A stretch of DNA of 64,000 nt, from NCBI GenBank assembly GCA_018241725.1, contig JAFEDI010000046.1:1-64000 (forward strand), written 5' to 3'. Each line of letters opens with the position of its first letter. The first letter of the stretch is position 1. The translations under genes and the position numbers were made by a program. Under the pieces are notes generated by a model, which saw only the letters and a program-made list of their open reading frames with translations, did not search any database and was not told the origin of the DNA. Source of the DNA: Pseudomonadota bacterium. GTDB lineage: Bacteria; Pseudomonadota; Gammaproteobacteria; Burkholderiales; Rhodocyclaceae. This document shows, in pieces, positions 8,066 to 18,221 of this stretch.

Positions 8066-8689
8066 ATGAACCTGTCCGAACGCCTCGACCTGTCCCGCCT
8101 GCCCTGGCCGCGCGCCGCCCGCTTCGTCACACCCCTCGCCTGGGGTGTCGCGCTGGCCTTGTCCGCCTGGGTGGCGGCCGACCTGTTCTGGCGTTTCAGT
8201 GCCCCCCGTGCGCCGGCCCTGCCCGTCGCCGTCCTGGCCGACCCACAGGCCGCCGCCCAGGCCATCGCCAGCCGGCACCTGATGGGCCAGACCGGCAATG
8301 GTCCGGCAATCGTCGCAGCTCCGGTCGGCCGCTATACGCTGCAGGCCGTCGTCACTGGCGGCAACGGCCGCCCTGGCTGGGCAGTGATCGCCATCGACGG
8401 CGGCGCCCAGCAGGGCTTCGTCGAGGGCCAGGAGATCCAGCCCGGCGTCACGCTCGCCAGCGTTGGCCGGGACAGCATCGAGCTGTCCACCGGTGGCTCC
8501 CACCAGACGATCAAGCTCGTCGAGCGCGGCACGGTCGCGCCGGGTAGCGATGTCCCAGCCGCACAGCCAACGGCAATCATGCCTCCGCCCGCGGTCTTCC
8601 AGGCCCCGACACCGGCCAATGGCACCGACGCGCCCACGCAAACCCCATTCCCCGCCGGCTTCCCGGCGCAACCTGTCAGCAACCAATGA
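8066..8689 (+). CDS. gspC: Type II secretion system protein C, short form without PDZ domain
   Basis: Inner-membrane protein linking the assembly platform to the secretin GspD. The 207-residue product has a cytoplasmic N-terminus, one membrane segment (about 21-42), and the periplasmic homology region (about 65-150, ASRHLMGQ ... GYTLQAVV-like and FVEGQEIQPGVTLASVGRDSIEL). It then ends in a Pro/Ala/Thr-rich tail. The C-terminal PDZ domain of many GspC proteins is absent. The start was chosen at 8066 because the upstream extension of this frame is not GspC-like. It is the first gene of gspC-N and overlaps gspD by ATGA. Confidence 0.85.
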   Translation: MNLSERLDLSRLPWPRAARFVTPLAWGVALALSAWVAADLFWRFSAPRAPALPVAVLADPQAAAQAIASRHLMGQTGNGPAIVAAPVGRYTLQAVVTGGNGRPGWAVIAIDGGAQQGFVEGQEIQPGVTLASVGRDSIELSTGGSHQTIKLVERGTVAPGSDVPAAQPTAIMPPPAVFQAPTPANGTDAPTQTPFPAGFPAQPVSNQ

Positions 8690-10896
8690 AACCAGCCCGC
8701 CGTCGCCCCGGGTTCTCCCGCCGCGTTCTCGCCGCCTGCCTCGCCTCCACCGTCGCCACGACCCTGGCCCTGCCGGCACCACTGGCCTTCGCGGCCGACA
8801 ACGGCAGCGCCGCCAGCGGCGAGCCGGTGTCCCTCAACTTCGTGAATGCCGACATCGGCGCGGTGATCCAGGCCATCTCCAAGATTTCCGGGCGCAACTT
8901 CATCGTCGACCCGCGGGTCAAGGGCACCCTCAACATCGTCACCGCCCGCCCGGTGGCGCGCAACCTGACCTACTCGATCCTGTTGTCCGCACTGCGCCTG
9001 CAGGGCTATGCGGCGGTCGAAGGCCAGGGCGTCACCAAGATCGTGCCGGAGGCCGACGCCAAGCTGCACGCGGTGCCGGTCGGCAAGGGCGCTGGTGCTG
9101 GCGGTGGCGACCGCCTGACCACCCAGGTTTTCAACCTGAAAAACGAATCGGCTTCCCAGCTCGTGCCGGTGATCCGTCCGCTGGTGTCGCCGAACAACAC
9201 GGTCACCGCCTACCCGGGCAACAACTCGCTGGTGGTCACCGACTACGCCGAGAACATCGGCCGCATCGCGCAGATCATCGAGTCCATCGACGTGCCCCAG
9301 GGCGACATGCGCGTGATGCCGCTCAAGCACGCCTCGGCCCTCGACCTCGCCCAGACCGTCACCCGCCTGCTCAACGACGGCGCCAGCGGCATTGCGGCCA
9401 CCGCGCCGGGCACCGGCGGCGACGCCAGCCAGCGTGTCACGGTGATCGGCGATCCGCGCACCAACAGCCTGCTGATCCGTTCCGACAACCCGTCGAAGAT
9501 CAATGCCGTGCGCCAGCTGGTAGCCAACCTGGACCAGCCCGGCGCCGCCGGCAACATCCACGTGGTGCACCTGAAGAACGCCGAAGCCGTGAAGGTCGCC
9601 CAAACCCTTCGCGCGGTGGTGTCCGGCGAAGCCGGCTCACCCACCGGAACCGGCACGGGGAGCCAGGGCAGCAGCTTCGCCCCGACCGCAAACTCCACTG
9701 GTAGCACCAGCAGCTCCACGACGAGCGGCTCCAGCACCAGCACGATGGGCACGACGCCGTCGTTCAGCAACAGCAGCACGAACAACAACGGCACCGGCAA
9801 CGGCTTCATCCAGGCCGACCCGATGACCAACTCGCTGATCATCACCGCGCCGGACGCCATCTACAACAACATCCGCAAGGTCATCGACGAACTCGACAAG
9901 CGCCGCGCGCAGGTCTACGTGGAAGCGCTGATCACCGAAGTCAGCACCGACAAGGCCGCCGAAATCGGCATCCAGTGGCAGGCCGGCAAGGTCGGCTCCA
10001 CCGGCGCATACGGCGGGACCAGTTTCAACTCGAACGGCAACAACCTCCTCACGCTGGCTGCCGGCCTGGCCTCCAGCTCGTCGACGACGCTGCCCGGCAA
10101 TGGCCTCAACCTGGTCCTCGGCGGCGGCACGATTACCGTCGGCGGCAAGCAGATCGCCAACCTGAACATGCTGGCCCACTTCCTCGAGTCGGACACCAAG
10201 GCCAACATCCTGTCCACGCCCAACCTGGTGACCCTCGACAACGAGGAAGCCAAGATCGTCGTCGGCAGCAACGTGCCCTTCGTCACCGGCTCCTACGCCA
10301 CCACCGGCGGCACCACCACCAACCCCTTCACCACCGTCGAGCGCAAGGACGTTGGCCTCACGCTGAAGGTCAAGCCGCAGATCTCCGAAGGCGGCACCGT
10401 GCGCCTGCAGATCTACCAGGAAGCCTCTGCAATCATCGCTTCCACCGCGTCGGCCACCAACGGCCCGTCCACCACCAAGCGCTCCATCGAATCCACCGTG
10501 CTGGTGGACGACGGCGCGGTGATCGCCCTCGGCGGCCTGGTGGAAGACACCTACAACGGCGGTGTCGAGAAGGTGCCCGTGCTCGGCGACCTGCCTTACG
10601 TGGGCAGCCTGTTCCGCTACACCACCCGCAGCCGCGGCAAGACCAACCTGATCGTCTTCCTGCGCCCGGTGATCCTGCGCGACGCGGCGAGCATCCAGGG
10701 CATCTCGTCGGACCGCTACAACTACATCATCGGCCAGCAGCGCAACATCGACCGCAGCGACGCGCTGATGCGCGGCGAGCCGAGCGCCCCCGAACTGCCA
10801 CCGCCGGGCAGCCCGGCGCCGACCGTGCCCTTCTACCGCATCCCGGAGCCGGCCGCCGCCACAGCCCCAGCCCAGGCCACGCCGTCCAACCCATGA
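8686..10896 (+). CDS. gspD: Type II secretion system secretin GspD
   Basis: Outer-membrane secretin that forms the multimeric export channel. It has 736 residues with a cleavable signal peptide ending near AFAAD (about 35). The N0 domain ([33 protein letters not shown]) and N1-N3 domains follow, with a long Ser/Thr/Gly-rich insert in N3 (about 320-370). The secretin core is marked by [32 protein letters not shown]. The C-terminal tail is rich in Pro and Ala. A pilotin-binding S-domain is not obvious and no gspS is nearby. It is coupled to gspC and gspE by ATGA overlaps. Confidence 0.97.
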   Translation: MKPARRRPGFSRRVLAACLASTVATTLALPAPLAFAADNGSAASGEPVSLNFVNADIGAVIQAISKISGRNFIVDPRVKGTLNIVTARPVARNLTYSILLSALRLQGYAAVEGQGVTKIVPEADAKLHAVPVGKGAGAGGGDRLTTQVFNLKNESASQLVPVIRPLVSPNNTVTAYPGNNSLVVTDYAENIGRIAQIIESIDVPQGDMRVMPLKHASALDLAQTVTRLLNDGASGIAATAPGTGGDASQRVTVIGDPRTNSLLIRSDNPSKINAVRQLVANLDQPGAAGNIHVVHLKNAEAVKVAQTLRAVVSGEAGSPTGTGTGSQGSSFAPTANSTGSTSSSTTSGSSTSTMGTTPSFSNSSTNNNGTGNGFIQADPMTNSLIITAPDAIYNNIRKVIDELDKRRAQVYVEALITEVSTDKAAEIGIQWQAGKVGSTGAYGGTSFNSNGNNLLTLAAGLASSSSTTLPGNGLNLVLGGGTITVGGKQIANLNMLAHFLESDTKANILSTPNLVTLDNEEAKIVVGSNVPFVTGSYATTGGTTTNPFTTVERKDVGLTLKVKPQISEGGTVRLQIYQEASAIIASTASATNGPSTTKRSIESTVLVDDGAVIALGGLVEDTYNGGVEKVPVLGDLPYVGSLFRYTTRSRGKTNLIVFLRPVILRDAASIQGISSDRYNYIIGQQRNIDRSDALMRGEPSAPELPPPGSPAPTVPFYRIPEPAAATAPAQATPSNP

Positions 10897-12359
10897 GCGC
10901 CCCGTCGCTGCCCTATGCCTTCGCCAAGGCCCACGGCATCCTCGTCGCCGCCCACGGTGGCGAGCACGCCGATCTGATCCTGCGCGAAGGCGCCGATCTG
11001 GCCGCCGTCGCCGAAGTACGCCGCAGCCTCGGCGTCCCGCTTCGCATCGAGACCCTGCCCCGCGCAGGCTTCGAGGCGCGCCTCGCCGAAGCCTATTCCG
11101 GTGCCGACGACAATGCCGCCGAGGTGGTTGCAGACGTCGGCCAGGAAGTGGACCTGACCCAGCTGATGACCGAACTGCCGGCCGTCGAGGACTTGCTGGA
11201 AACCCAGGACGACGCACCGATCATCCGCATGATCAACGCGCTGCTGACCCAGGCCGTCCGCCAGGCCGCCAGCGACATCCACATCGAACCCTACGAGCGC
11301 CACTCGGTCGTGCGTTTCCGCCGCGATGGCGTGCTGGTGGACGTGGCTCAGCCGCACCGTGCGCTGCACGCCGCGATGGCCTCGCGGATCAAGATCATGG
11401 CCAGCCTCGACATCGCCGAGAAGCGCCTGCCCCAGGACGGCCGTATCGCCCTGCGCCTGGCCGGCCGCCAGGTGGATGTGCGGGTGTCCACGCTGCCTAC
11501 CACCCACGGCGAACGCATCGTGCTGCGCCTGCTCGACAAGGGCAACGGCCAGCGCAGCCTCGACAGCCTCGGCATGGCCGCCGACACCGTCGCTCCCTTC
11601 GCCAAGCTGCTGGCCGAGCCCCACGGCATCCTGCTCGTCACCGGCCCCACCGGCTCCGGCAAGAGCACCACGCTCTACGCGGCACTGCAGAGCATGGATG
11701 CCCACAGCCTCAACATCGTCACCGTCGAGGACCCGGTCGAATACGACCTGCCCGGCGTCGGCCAGATCCAGGTCAACAGCCGCATCGATCTCAGCTTCGC
11801 GCGGGCCTTGCGGGCGATCCTCCGCCAGGATCCGGACGTCATCATGATCGGCGAGATCCGCGACCTCGAAACCGCCCAGATCGCCGTGCAGGCCAGCCTC
11901 ACCGGCCACCTGGTGCTGGCCACCCTGCATACCAACGACGCCGCCTCGGCCGTCACCCGCCTGGTGGATATGGGCGTCGAGCCCTTCCTGCTGGCCTCCA
12001 CACTGCGCGGCGTGCTGGCCCAGCGCCTGGTGCGCAAGCTGTGTCCGGTCTGCCGTACGCCGCAGCCGACCGCCAGCGCCGACCGCGACCTGCTCGGCGC
12101 CCACGCCCCAGCCCAGCTGTGGCACGCCCCCGGTTGCCCGGAGTGCTCGCGCACCGGCTACGCGGGCCGTAGCGGCATCTACGAGCTGATCGTCGTCGAC
12201 GACGCCTTCCAGCGCCTCATCCACACCGGTGCCGACGAGGCCGCGCTGCGCGCCCACGCCCTCGCCCATGGCACCCGCAGCCTGCGCGACGACGGCCTGC
12301 GCCTGCTCGCCGACGGCCAGACCTCCGCCGAAGAGCTGCTCCGCGTGACCCGCGAATGA
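10893..12359 (+). CDS. gspE: Type II secretion ATPase GspE
   Basis: Cytoplasmic hexameric ATPase that powers pseudopilus assembly. It has 488 residues: an N1E-like domain, then the ATPase core with Walker [10 protein letters not shown] (251-259), Asp box, Walker [11 protein letters not shown] (315-324) and the His box [12 protein letters not shown]. The zinc-binding C384-x2-C387 ... C415-x2-C418 (CPVC / CPEC) is typical of GspE and PilB. The start at 10893 overlaps the gspD stop; the reading frame is open much further upstream but that part is antisense-like noise inside gspD. Confidence 0.97.
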   Translation: MSAPSLPYAFAKAHGILVAAHGGEHADLILREGADLAAVAEVRRSLGVPLRIETLPRAGFEARLAEAYSGADDNAAEVVADVGQEVDLTQLMTELPAVEDLLETQDDAPIIRMINALLTQAVRQAASDIHIEPYERHSVVRFRRDGVLVDVAQPHRALHAAMASRIKIMASLDIAEKRLPQDGRIALRLAGRQVDVRVSTLPTTHGERIVLRLLDKGNGQRSLDSLGMAADTVAPFAKLLAEPHGILLVTGPTGSGKSTTLYAALQSMDAHSLNIVTVEDPVEYDLPGVGQIQVNSRIDLSFARALRAILRQDPDVIMIGEIRDLETAQIAVQASLTGHLVLATLHTNDAASAVTRLVDMGVEPFLLASTLRGVLAQRLVRKLCPVCRTPQPTASADRDLLGAHAPAQLWHAPGCPECSRTGYAGRSGIYELIVVDDAFQRLIHTGADEAALRAHALAHGTRSLRDDGLRLLADGQTSAEELLRVTRE

Positions 12360-13561
12360 CCGCTTTCCGCTACCGCGCCCTCGACGCCGCCGGCAAGGAA
12401 TCCGCCGGCGTCCTCGAAGCCGACACCGGCAAGGCCGCCCGCGGTCTGCTGCGCGAACGCGGCCTGTTTCCGCTGGAGGTCGCCTCGGTGGCCCAGGGCA
12501 GCGGCGGCGCCAAAGTCGCCCGACGCAAGCTGAAGGACGCCGATCTCACGCTGCTGACCCGCCAGTGGGCCACGCTGCTGGCCTCCGGCCTGACCGTCGA
12601 ACAGGCCCTGGCGGCCCTCATCGAGCAGGCTGAAACCGAGACCACGCGCCAGTTGCTGGCCGGCGTGCGCTCCGAGATCCTCGCCGGCTACAGCCTGCGC
12701 GCCGCACTGGACCGCTTTCCGCAAGCCTTCTCGACGCTCTATCGAGCCTCGGTGGCGGCCGGCGAGAAATCCGGCGAGCTGGCCAAGGTGATGACCGAAC
12801 TGGCCGACTACCTCGACCGCAGCAATGCGCTGCGCACCAAGACCCTGCAGGCCCTGCTCTACCCGGCCATCGTCGCCAGCGTGGCACTGATGGTCATCAT
12901 CGGCCTGATGACCTACGTGGTGCCGCAGGTGGTGTCCGTCTTCCAGCAAAGCAAGCAGGCGCTGCCGCTCCTCACCCGCAGCCTGATCGTCGTCAGCGCG
13001 GTGCTGCGGGAATGGGGCTGGCTGATGATCCTGGTGATCATCGGCGCCTTCCTGGCGGGCCGCAGCGCGCTGCGCGACACCGCCGTCAAGCGCCGCTGGG
13101 ACGCCTGGCTGCTGCGCCTGCCAGTGCTCGGCCGCCATTTGCGGACCCTCGACGCGACCCGTTTCGCCAGCACCCTGTCGATCCTCGCCGGCAGCGGCGT
13201 GCCGCTGCTCGCCGCGCTGGACGCCGGCCGCCAGGTGATCAGCCGCCTGCCGCTGGCCGACGCGGTCGGCGTCGCCGCCGAACGCGTCCGCGAGGGCCAG
13301 CCCCTGTCCCGCGCGCTGGGTGCCAGCCGCCAGTTTCCGCCGCTGCTGATCCACATGCTGGCCAACGGCGAAGCCACCGGCCGCATCGACGAACTCCTCG
13401 ACCGCGCCGCCCGCCTGCAGCAGGCGGAGCTCGAGAACCGCACCGCCACCCTCACCGCGCTGCTGGAACCGATCCTGCTGCTGATGATGGGCGGCTTCGT
13501 ACTGCTGATCGTGATGGCGGTGATGCAGCCGATCATCGAAATCAACACCCTGATGAAATAA
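12356..13561 (+). CDS. gspF: Type II secretion inner-membrane platform protein GspF
   Basis: Polytopic core of the inner-membrane platform. It has 401 residues with the two repeated T2SSF domains (about 65-190 and 270-390) and three membrane segments (near 167-190, 216-236 and 370-395). The N-terminus [24 protein letters not shown] is typical of GspF. It overlaps gspE by ATGA, and gspG follows after ten bases. Confidence 0.97.
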   Translation: MTAFRYRALDAAGKESAGVLEADTGKAARGLLRERGLFPLEVASVAQGSGGAKVARRKLKDADLTLLTRQWATLLASGLTVEQALAALIEQAETETTRQLLAGVRSEILAGYSLRAALDRFPQAFSTLYRASVAAGEKSGELAKVMTELADYLDRSNALRTKTLQALLYPAIVASVALMVIIGLMTYVVPQVVSVFQQSKQALPLLTRSLIVVSAVLREWGWLMILVIIGAFLAGRSALRDTAVKRRWDAWLLRLPVLGRHLRTLDATRFASTLSILAGSGVPLLAALDAGRQVISRLPLADAVGVAAERVREGQPLSRALGASRQFPPLLIHMLANGEATGRIDELLDRAARLQQAELENRTATLTALLEPILLLMMGGFVLLIVMAVMQPIIEINTLMK

Positions 13562-13571
13562 GGACGTACCG

Positions 13572-14000
13572 ATGCTCAACCGCCTCCGCCGCAGCCGCGG
13601 CTTCACCCTCATCGAAGTGATGGTCGTCATCGTCATCCTCGGCGTGCTGGCCGCGCTGGTGGTGCCGAAGGTCATGAGCCGCCCCGACGAAGCCCGCGTC
13701 GTCGCCGCCAAGCAGGACATCTCGGCGATCATGCAGGCCCTCAAGCTCTACAAGCTCGACAACCGCCGCTACCCCACCGCCGAGCAGGGCCTGCAGGCCC
13801 TCGTCGTCAAGCCGACCTCCGCACCAGTGCCGGAGAACTGGAAGGCCTACCTCGACAAGCTGCCGATGGACCCCTGGGGCAAGCCCTACCAGTACGTGGT
13901 CCCCGGTCTGAAGGGCGACGTGGACGTGATGAGCTTCGGCGCCGACGGCGTGTCCGGCGGCGAAGGCTTCGACGCGGACATCGGCTCCTGGAGCCTGTGA
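13572..14000 (+). CDS. gspG: Major pseudopilin GspG
   Basis: Main subunit of the type II secretion pseudopilus. It has 142 residues with a class III leader cleaved between Gly and Phe in [27 protein letters not shown]; Glu at +5 is present. The C-terminal half has [16 protein letters not shown] and the loop [19 protein letters not shown], where GspG proteins bind calcium. It requires the prepilin peptidase GspO/PilD, which is not in this window. The stop overlaps the GTG start of gspH. Confidence 0.97.
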   Translation: MLNRLRRSRGFTLIEVMVVIVILGVLAALVVPKVMSRPDEARVVAAKQDISAIMQALKLYKLDNRRYPTAEQGLQALVVKPTSAPVPENWKAYLDKLPMDPWGKPYQYVVPGLKGDVDVMSFGADGVSGGEGFDADIGSWSL

Positions 14001-14521
14001 TCAAGATGCCCCCCGCGACCGTGGCCAAGCCCCGGCTGGGGGGGCTGCGCGACCACGCCGGTTTCACCCTCATCGAGGTGATGGTGGTGCTGGTCATCAT
14101 GGGCGTCATGGCCACGGGCATCAGCCTGGGGCTGGACAGCCTGCGCGGACGCGATGCCGACCAGGCCCTGCGGCGCCTGCGCCTGGTGCTGGAAGCTACT
14201 GCCGATCGGGCAGCGGTCCGCGGCCGGCCGATCGTCGTCGAGTTCCTGCCGGACGGCTACCGTTTCTCGGCCCTCGATCCTGACGACAACTGGCGTCCCC
14301 TCAACGATCCGCCGGTGTTCACCGAGAAGACGCTACCCAGCGGCCTGTACTGGTCCGGCCTGCGCATCGACGGTCAGCCGGAATCGGCCACGCCGCGCCT
14401 GCAATTTGGCACCCAGGCACCGGAATACGAACTGCGCGTCGCCACCCCGGGCGGCGAGGCACGCCTGATCGGCAAGGCCAACGGCGACGTGATCCTGGCC
14501 CTGCCGGGCCACAACGCATGA
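13997..14521 (+). CDS. gspH: Minor pseudopilin GspH
   Basis: Minor pseudopilin that forms part of the pseudopilus tip complex. It has 174 residues from the GTG at 13997, which overlaps the gspG stop; an ATG at 14006 is an alternative. The prepilin signal is [26 protein letters not shown], with cleavage before Phe and Glu at +5. The rest is the GspH beta domain. Residues before the cleavage site are unusually many (about 21), which mildly favours the later start. Confidence 0.9.
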   Translation: MIKMPPATVAKPRLGGLRDHAGFTLIEVMVVLVIMGVMATGISLGLDSLRGRDADQALRRLRLVLEATADRAAVRGRPIVVEFLPDGYRFSALDPDDNWRPLNDPPVFTEKTLPSGLYWSGLRIDGQPESATPRLQFGTQAPEYELRVATPGGEARLIGKANGDVILALPGHNA

Positions 14522-14907
14522 TGATGTGCAAGGGCACCCGCAGGGCGGGCGGCTTCACGCTGCTCGAAACCCTCGTCGCACTGGCCATCCTGGCCATTGC
14601 GCTGACCGCCGCCTTCCGTGCGATGGGCGTCACCGCCCAGTCCTCCGCCGAGCTGCGCGAACGCCTCGTCGGCGACTGGATCGCCGAGAACCGCCTGGCC
14701 GAACTGCGCGCCACCCAGGCCTGGCCCGACGCCGGCACCAATGAAGGCAGCACCGAGCAGGCCGGGCGAAGCTACCGCTGGCGCGAAGAGGTGAAGAACA
14801 CCGCCAACCCCCTGTTCCGCCGCGTGGATGTCAGCGTCTTCGCCGAGGAGTCGGACCAGCACGCCATCGCCCGACTGAGCGGCTACCTGGCGAGGCCACT
14901 GCGATGA
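14518..14907 (+). CDS. gspI: Minor pseudopilin GspI
   Basis: Minor pseudopilin that nucleates the tip complex with GspJ and GspK. It has 129 residues with prepilin motif RAGGFTLLETLVALAILAIALTAAF and Glu at +5. NRLAELRATQAWPDAG resembles the conserved N.L.elr.....W.pG stretch of GspI. It overlaps gspH (ATGATGA) and gspJ (ATGA), consistent with translational coupling. Confidence 0.94.
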   Translation: MMMCKGTRRAGGFTLLETLVALAILAIALTAAFRAMGVTAQSSAELRERLVGDWIAENRLAELRATQAWPDAGTNEGSTEQAGRSYRWREEVKNTANPLFRRVDVSVFAEESDQHAIARLSGYLARPLR

Positions 14908-15521
14908 CGCGTCTTCAGGCGAAAGCCCAAGCCGCGCAGCATCACCAGCACGGCCTGACCCTCATCGAGCTGATGGTGGCGCTGGCGATCTTTGCAATCC
15001 TCGGCGTGCTGTCTTATCGCGCCCTGTCGGAGGTCGCCACCAGCCACGACCGGCTGGAAGCCAGTTTCGAACGCTGGCGCGCCATCGGCCGCAGCATGCA
15101 ACGCATCGACACCGACCTGCTGCAGGCTGTCTCCCCCGGCGAGCAACGGGGAGCTCCAGGCGCCACACCGGCCAGCACCAGCACGCCGGCCATGATCCTC
15201 GGCCGCTCCGCCAGCGGCGGCGGCCCGGAATTCCAGTTCCTGCGCCTCGACGACAGCCGCGGTGTGCGCCGGGTGGGCTTCCGCCTGGTGGACGGCCGCC
15301 TCGAATGGCTGCGCTGGAGCGGCCGCGAGCCCCTCGGCGACCCGAGCGTGGAGCCCCTGCTCGACAACATCCGCGACCTGCGCTGGCGCTTTCTGTACAA
15401 CAACAACCGCCTCGACGCCTGGCCGCCGGGGGACCGCCGCGCCGCATTGCCGGACGCGGTGATCCTCGAACTCGACCTGCCCGACGTGGGCACCATCACG
15501 CGCATGATCGCCCTCCGTTGA
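14904..15521 (+). CDS. gspJ: Minor pseudopilin GspJ
   Basis: Component of the GspI-J-K tip complex. It has 205 residues with prepilin motif HQHGLTLIELMVALAIFAILGVLSYRALSEV; the +1 residue is Leu rather than Phe, which is tolerated by prepilin peptidases. The C-terminal domain has the GspJ pattern FLRLDDSRGVRRVGFRLVDGRLEWLRW. The stop codon shares one base with the gspK start (TGATG). Confidence 0.94.
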   Translation: MTRLQAKAQAAQHHQHGLTLIELMVALAIFAILGVLSYRALSEVATSHDRLEASFERWRAIGRSMQRIDTDLLQAVSPGEQRGAPGATPASTSTPAMILGRSASGGGPEFQFLRLDDSRGVRRVGFRLVDGRLEWLRWSGREPLGDPSVEPLLDNIRDLRWRFLYNNNRLDAWPPGDRRAALPDAVILELDLPDVGTITRMIALR

Positions 15522-16489
15522 TGAGCCGCCGCCCCTTCTCCCCCGCCTCCGGCACGGCCCGCCGGCCCGGCCCCCAGCGCGGCGCCGCGGTGATCCTCGC
15601 GCTGCTCACGGTGGCCCTCGTCGCCGGGATCGCCGCTGCCGCAGTCGGCGACCTGGGTGTCGCCATGGACCAGGTGATGGGCCGTCACGACCAGGCCCAG
15701 GCCCGCCTGCTGGCCCGCGGTGCCGTGGACTGGGCGCGCAACGTGCTGGCCGAAGACGCCCGCACGACCCAGGTAGACCACCTCGGCGAGAGCTGGGCCG
15801 TCAAGGTGCCACCGACGCCGGTGGAAGAAGGCGAGGTCAGCGGCGAGCTGCAGGACCTGTCCGGACGCATCAACCTCAACAACCTGGTGCAGGTGGATGG
15901 CGCCAGCCTGCTCGAGGTGGAACAGTTCCGCCGCCTGCTGGCCATCGTCGGCGTCGGCGACGGGGACGCCCTCAACCTCACGTCGGCCCTGCTCGACTGG
16001 CTCGATGCCGACGACACGCCGCGCCTGCCCGGTGGCGCCGAGTCGTCCTGGTACGAGGCCCAGACGCCGGCCCGCCGACCGGCCAACGGCCCGCTGCTGG
16101 CAGTCAGCGAGCTGACCCAGGTGCGCGGCTTCACACCGGATCTGGTAGCCCGCCTGACGCCCTTCGTGGCGGCCCTGCCCGGCGACAGCAAGATCAACGT
16201 CAACACCGCGCCAGCCGAGGTCCTGGCCGCCGCCATCCCCGGCCTCAGCCTCGACGCTGCGCGCCTGCTGATCGTGCAGCGCAGCCGCGCCTGGTTCAAG
16301 GACCTGCCGGACTTCAAGGCCCGCCTGCCGTCCCAGGACCTCAATCCCGACACCTCCCGGCTGGCCACCACCAGCCGGCATTTCCTCGCCACTGGCCGCG
16401 CGCGCTTCGGCGTCTCCATGGTCCGCATGGAGGTACTGCTGGACCGCGAGCAGCGCTGGCCCACTATCGTTTGGCAGAAACTGCTATGA
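15521..16489 (+). CDS. gspK: Minor pseudopilin GspK
   Basis: Large minor pseudopilin thought to cap the pseudopilus. It has 322 residues, with an N-terminal leader ending in QRGAAVILALLTVALVAGIAAAA (no Glu at +5, as is usual for GspK). The long alpha-helical and saddle-like T2SSK domain follows (SGRINLNNLV, LLDWLDADDTPRLPGGAESSWY and KINVNTAPAEVLAA). The ATG at 15521 was chosen because it overlaps the gspJ stop and gives a normal leader; the upstream open frame is not GspK-like. Confidence 0.93.
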   Translation: MSRRPFSPASGTARRPGPQRGAAVILALLTVALVAGIAAAAVGDLGVAMDQVMGRHDQAQARLLARGAVDWARNVLAEDARTTQVDHLGESWAVKVPPTPVEEGEVSGELQDLSGRINLNNLVQVDGASLLEVEQFRRLLAIVGVGDGDALNLTSALLDWLDADDTPRLPGGAESSWYEAQTPARRPANGPLLAVSELTQVRGFTPDLVARLTPFVAALPGDSKINVNTAPAEVLAAAIPGLSLDAARLLIVQRSRAWFKDLPDFKARLPSQDLNPDTSRLATTSRHFLATGRARFGVSMVRMEVLLDREQRWPTIVWQKLL

Positions 16490-17703
16490 CCCGTCTCATC
16501 CTCGCCATCGACGAGCACTGGCCGACCCGGCCGGACTGCCCGTGGGCGCTCCTCGGCCCGGATGGCCAGCCGCTCTCCGAAGGCCGCAGCGAACCCCGCC
16601 ACTGGCCGGCCGCCGACGAATGCGAAGTCGTGCTCACCGGCCCCCAGTGCCTGTGGCTCGAAGTCCCCCTGCCGCGCGCCACCCGCCGCGACCTGCCACG
16701 CCTGCTGGCCTACGCGCTGGAAGACCGCCTGCTGAAAGACCCGGACAGCCAGCACCTCACCGTCAGCCATCGCCGTCCCGCCGACGACGGGGAACGTGAC
16801 CTGGCCGGCGTGCTGGTGGTCGCCCGCGAGCGCCTGCGCTTGGTGGTGGCCCAACTCACCGCCATCGGCCGGCAGCCGCAACGTGTGCTTGCCGAAGTGC
16901 AGACGGCGCCGGCCGATCCGCAGGGCTGGCAACTGAGTCTGTCCGCCGATGGCGCCATCCTGCGCACCGGGCCCGACGCCGGCCTGGCCATCGACGGGGA
17001 CATCCTGGTGCCGCTGCTGGCCCAGCAGGCCGGCGCGGCCCGCGCCGCCAACAAGGCGCCAGCCCGCATCGACGTCCACGTGGCCGCCGGCACACCGGCA
17101 CCGGACCTGACCGGCCTGCAGTCGGAAACCGGCATCGAAACGGCGGCCGCGGCCCCCTACCGCTGGTGGCAGGGCGCCGACCGCAAGGCCGCCAACCTGC
17201 TGCAGGGCGAGTTCGCCCCCAGCGCCCGTGGCGGCGCCTGGCTCGGCCGCCTGCGCCCGGCGCTGGCTGTCGGCGGTGGCGCGCTGGCGTTGTGGCTGGT
17301 GGCCAATGTGGGCGAGGTTCTATGGATGAAACATCAGGTCGGCGACATCGACGGACGAATCGAGCGCATCTACCGCACCAGCTTCCCCAACACCCCGGTA
17401 GTCGCCCCGGCCGCCCAGATGCGCCAGCAGCTGAACCAGGAACGGGCCCGCCACGGCCTGCTGCGGGACGACGACGCGCTGGCCCTGCTGGCCCAGGCCG
17501 CCGAAGCCCTCGGCACCGACGCGGCGGCCGGCATCGTCGCGCTGCGCTATGAGGACGGCCGCCTCGACCTGACCCTCGGCGGCTCCGCCGCTGCCCGCGC
17601 CGAAGCGGTGGTCGGCCTGCTGGCCAGCCGCGGCCTGCTCGCCGACCTGCGCCGGGACGGCAACGCCCCCCATCTGCTGCTGCGCCGGGAGAACCTGCAA
17701 TGA
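16486..17703 (+). CDS. gspL: Type II secretion protein GspL
   Basis: Bitopic inner-membrane protein that recruits GspE to the membrane. It has 405 residues: a cytoplasmic actin-like domain (about 1-235), a single membrane helix (about 255-275, LAVGGGALALWLVANVGEVLW), and a periplasmic ferredoxin-like domain that ends with RREN. Similarity is strongest in LWLEVPLPRATRRDLPRLLAYALEDRLLKDP. Start and stop both overlap their neighbours. Confidence 0.93.
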   Translation: MTRLILAIDEHWPTRPDCPWALLGPDGQPLSEGRSEPRHWPAADECEVVLTGPQCLWLEVPLPRATRRDLPRLLAYALEDRLLKDPDSQHLTVSHRRPADDGERDLAGVLVVARERLRLVVAQLTAIGRQPQRVLAEVQTAPADPQGWQLSLSADGAILRTGPDAGLAIDGDILVPLLAQQAGAARAANKAPARIDVHVAAGTPAPDLTGLQSETGIETAAAAPYRWWQGADRKAANLLQGEFAPSARGGAWLGRLRPALAVGGGALALWLVANVGEVLWMKHQVGDIDGRIERIYRTSFPNTPVVAPAAQMRQQLNQERARHGLLRDDDALALLAQAAEALGTDAAAGIVALRYEDGRLDLTLGGSAAARAEAVVGLLASRGLLADLRRDGNAPHLLLRRENLQ

Positions 17704-18218
17704 ACACCACCAAGCCCTCCGCCGGCAACATCGCTATCGGCCCCATCACCCGCATCGTTACCGCCTGGCAAGGCATCAGTCCGCGGGAGCGCCGCCTGGT
17801 GACCATCGCCGGTGCCGTCGTCGCCGTCGGCCTCACGCTGAGTTTGCTCGACTGGACCCGCCACGAACGTGGCCGCCTGGACCGCAGCCTGCCGCGCAGT
17901 GCAGCGCAGCTGGAACTGGTGCAGGAATCCGCTACCGAGGTCGCCCGCCTGCGCACCCAGCCGCCCCTGCAGGCGCCCACCGGGCCGGCCCTGCTCGAAG
18001 CAGCCCAGGCGGCCGCCAAGAGCCGCGGCCTGGGCCTGACGCTGCAGGCCGGCGGCGAAGGCCTGCATGCGAAGGGCCAGGCGCCCTTCGACGAACTCGT
18101 CACCTGGCTCGCCGCCGTACAGCGCGACCAGGGCCTGCGCGTGCTGCGCATGGAGATCCAGCAACAAGGCCCGCAGGCCAGCATCGACGCGGTGCTGGCC
18201 GGACCTGCCACCCCCTGA
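17700..18218 (+). CDS. gspM: Type II secretion protein GspM
   Basis: Small bitopic partner of GspL that stabilises the platform. It has 172 residues with a cytoplasmic N-terminus, one membrane helix (about 35-57, LVTIAGAVVAVGLTLSLLDW), and a periplasmic ferredoxin-like domain (about 100-165). AWQGISPRERRLV just before the helix is typical of GspM. It overlaps gspL by ATGA and is followed three bases later by gspN. Confidence 0.92.
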   Translation: MNTTKPSAGNIAIGPITRIVTAWQGISPRERRLVTIAGAVVAVGLTLSLLDWTRHERGRLDRSLPRSAAQLELVQESATEVARLRTQPPLQAPTGPALLEAAQAAAKSRGLGLTLQAGGEGLHAKGQAPFDELVTWLAAVQRDQGLRVLRMEIQQQGPQASIDAVLAGPATP

Positions 18219-18221
18219 GCC

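Noticed and set aside
9975..10892. N-terminal extension of gspE into gspD
   Set aside because: The frame is open, but the residues are a Arg/Gln/His-rich shadow of gspD; the real GspE begins at 10893 with an ATGA overlap.
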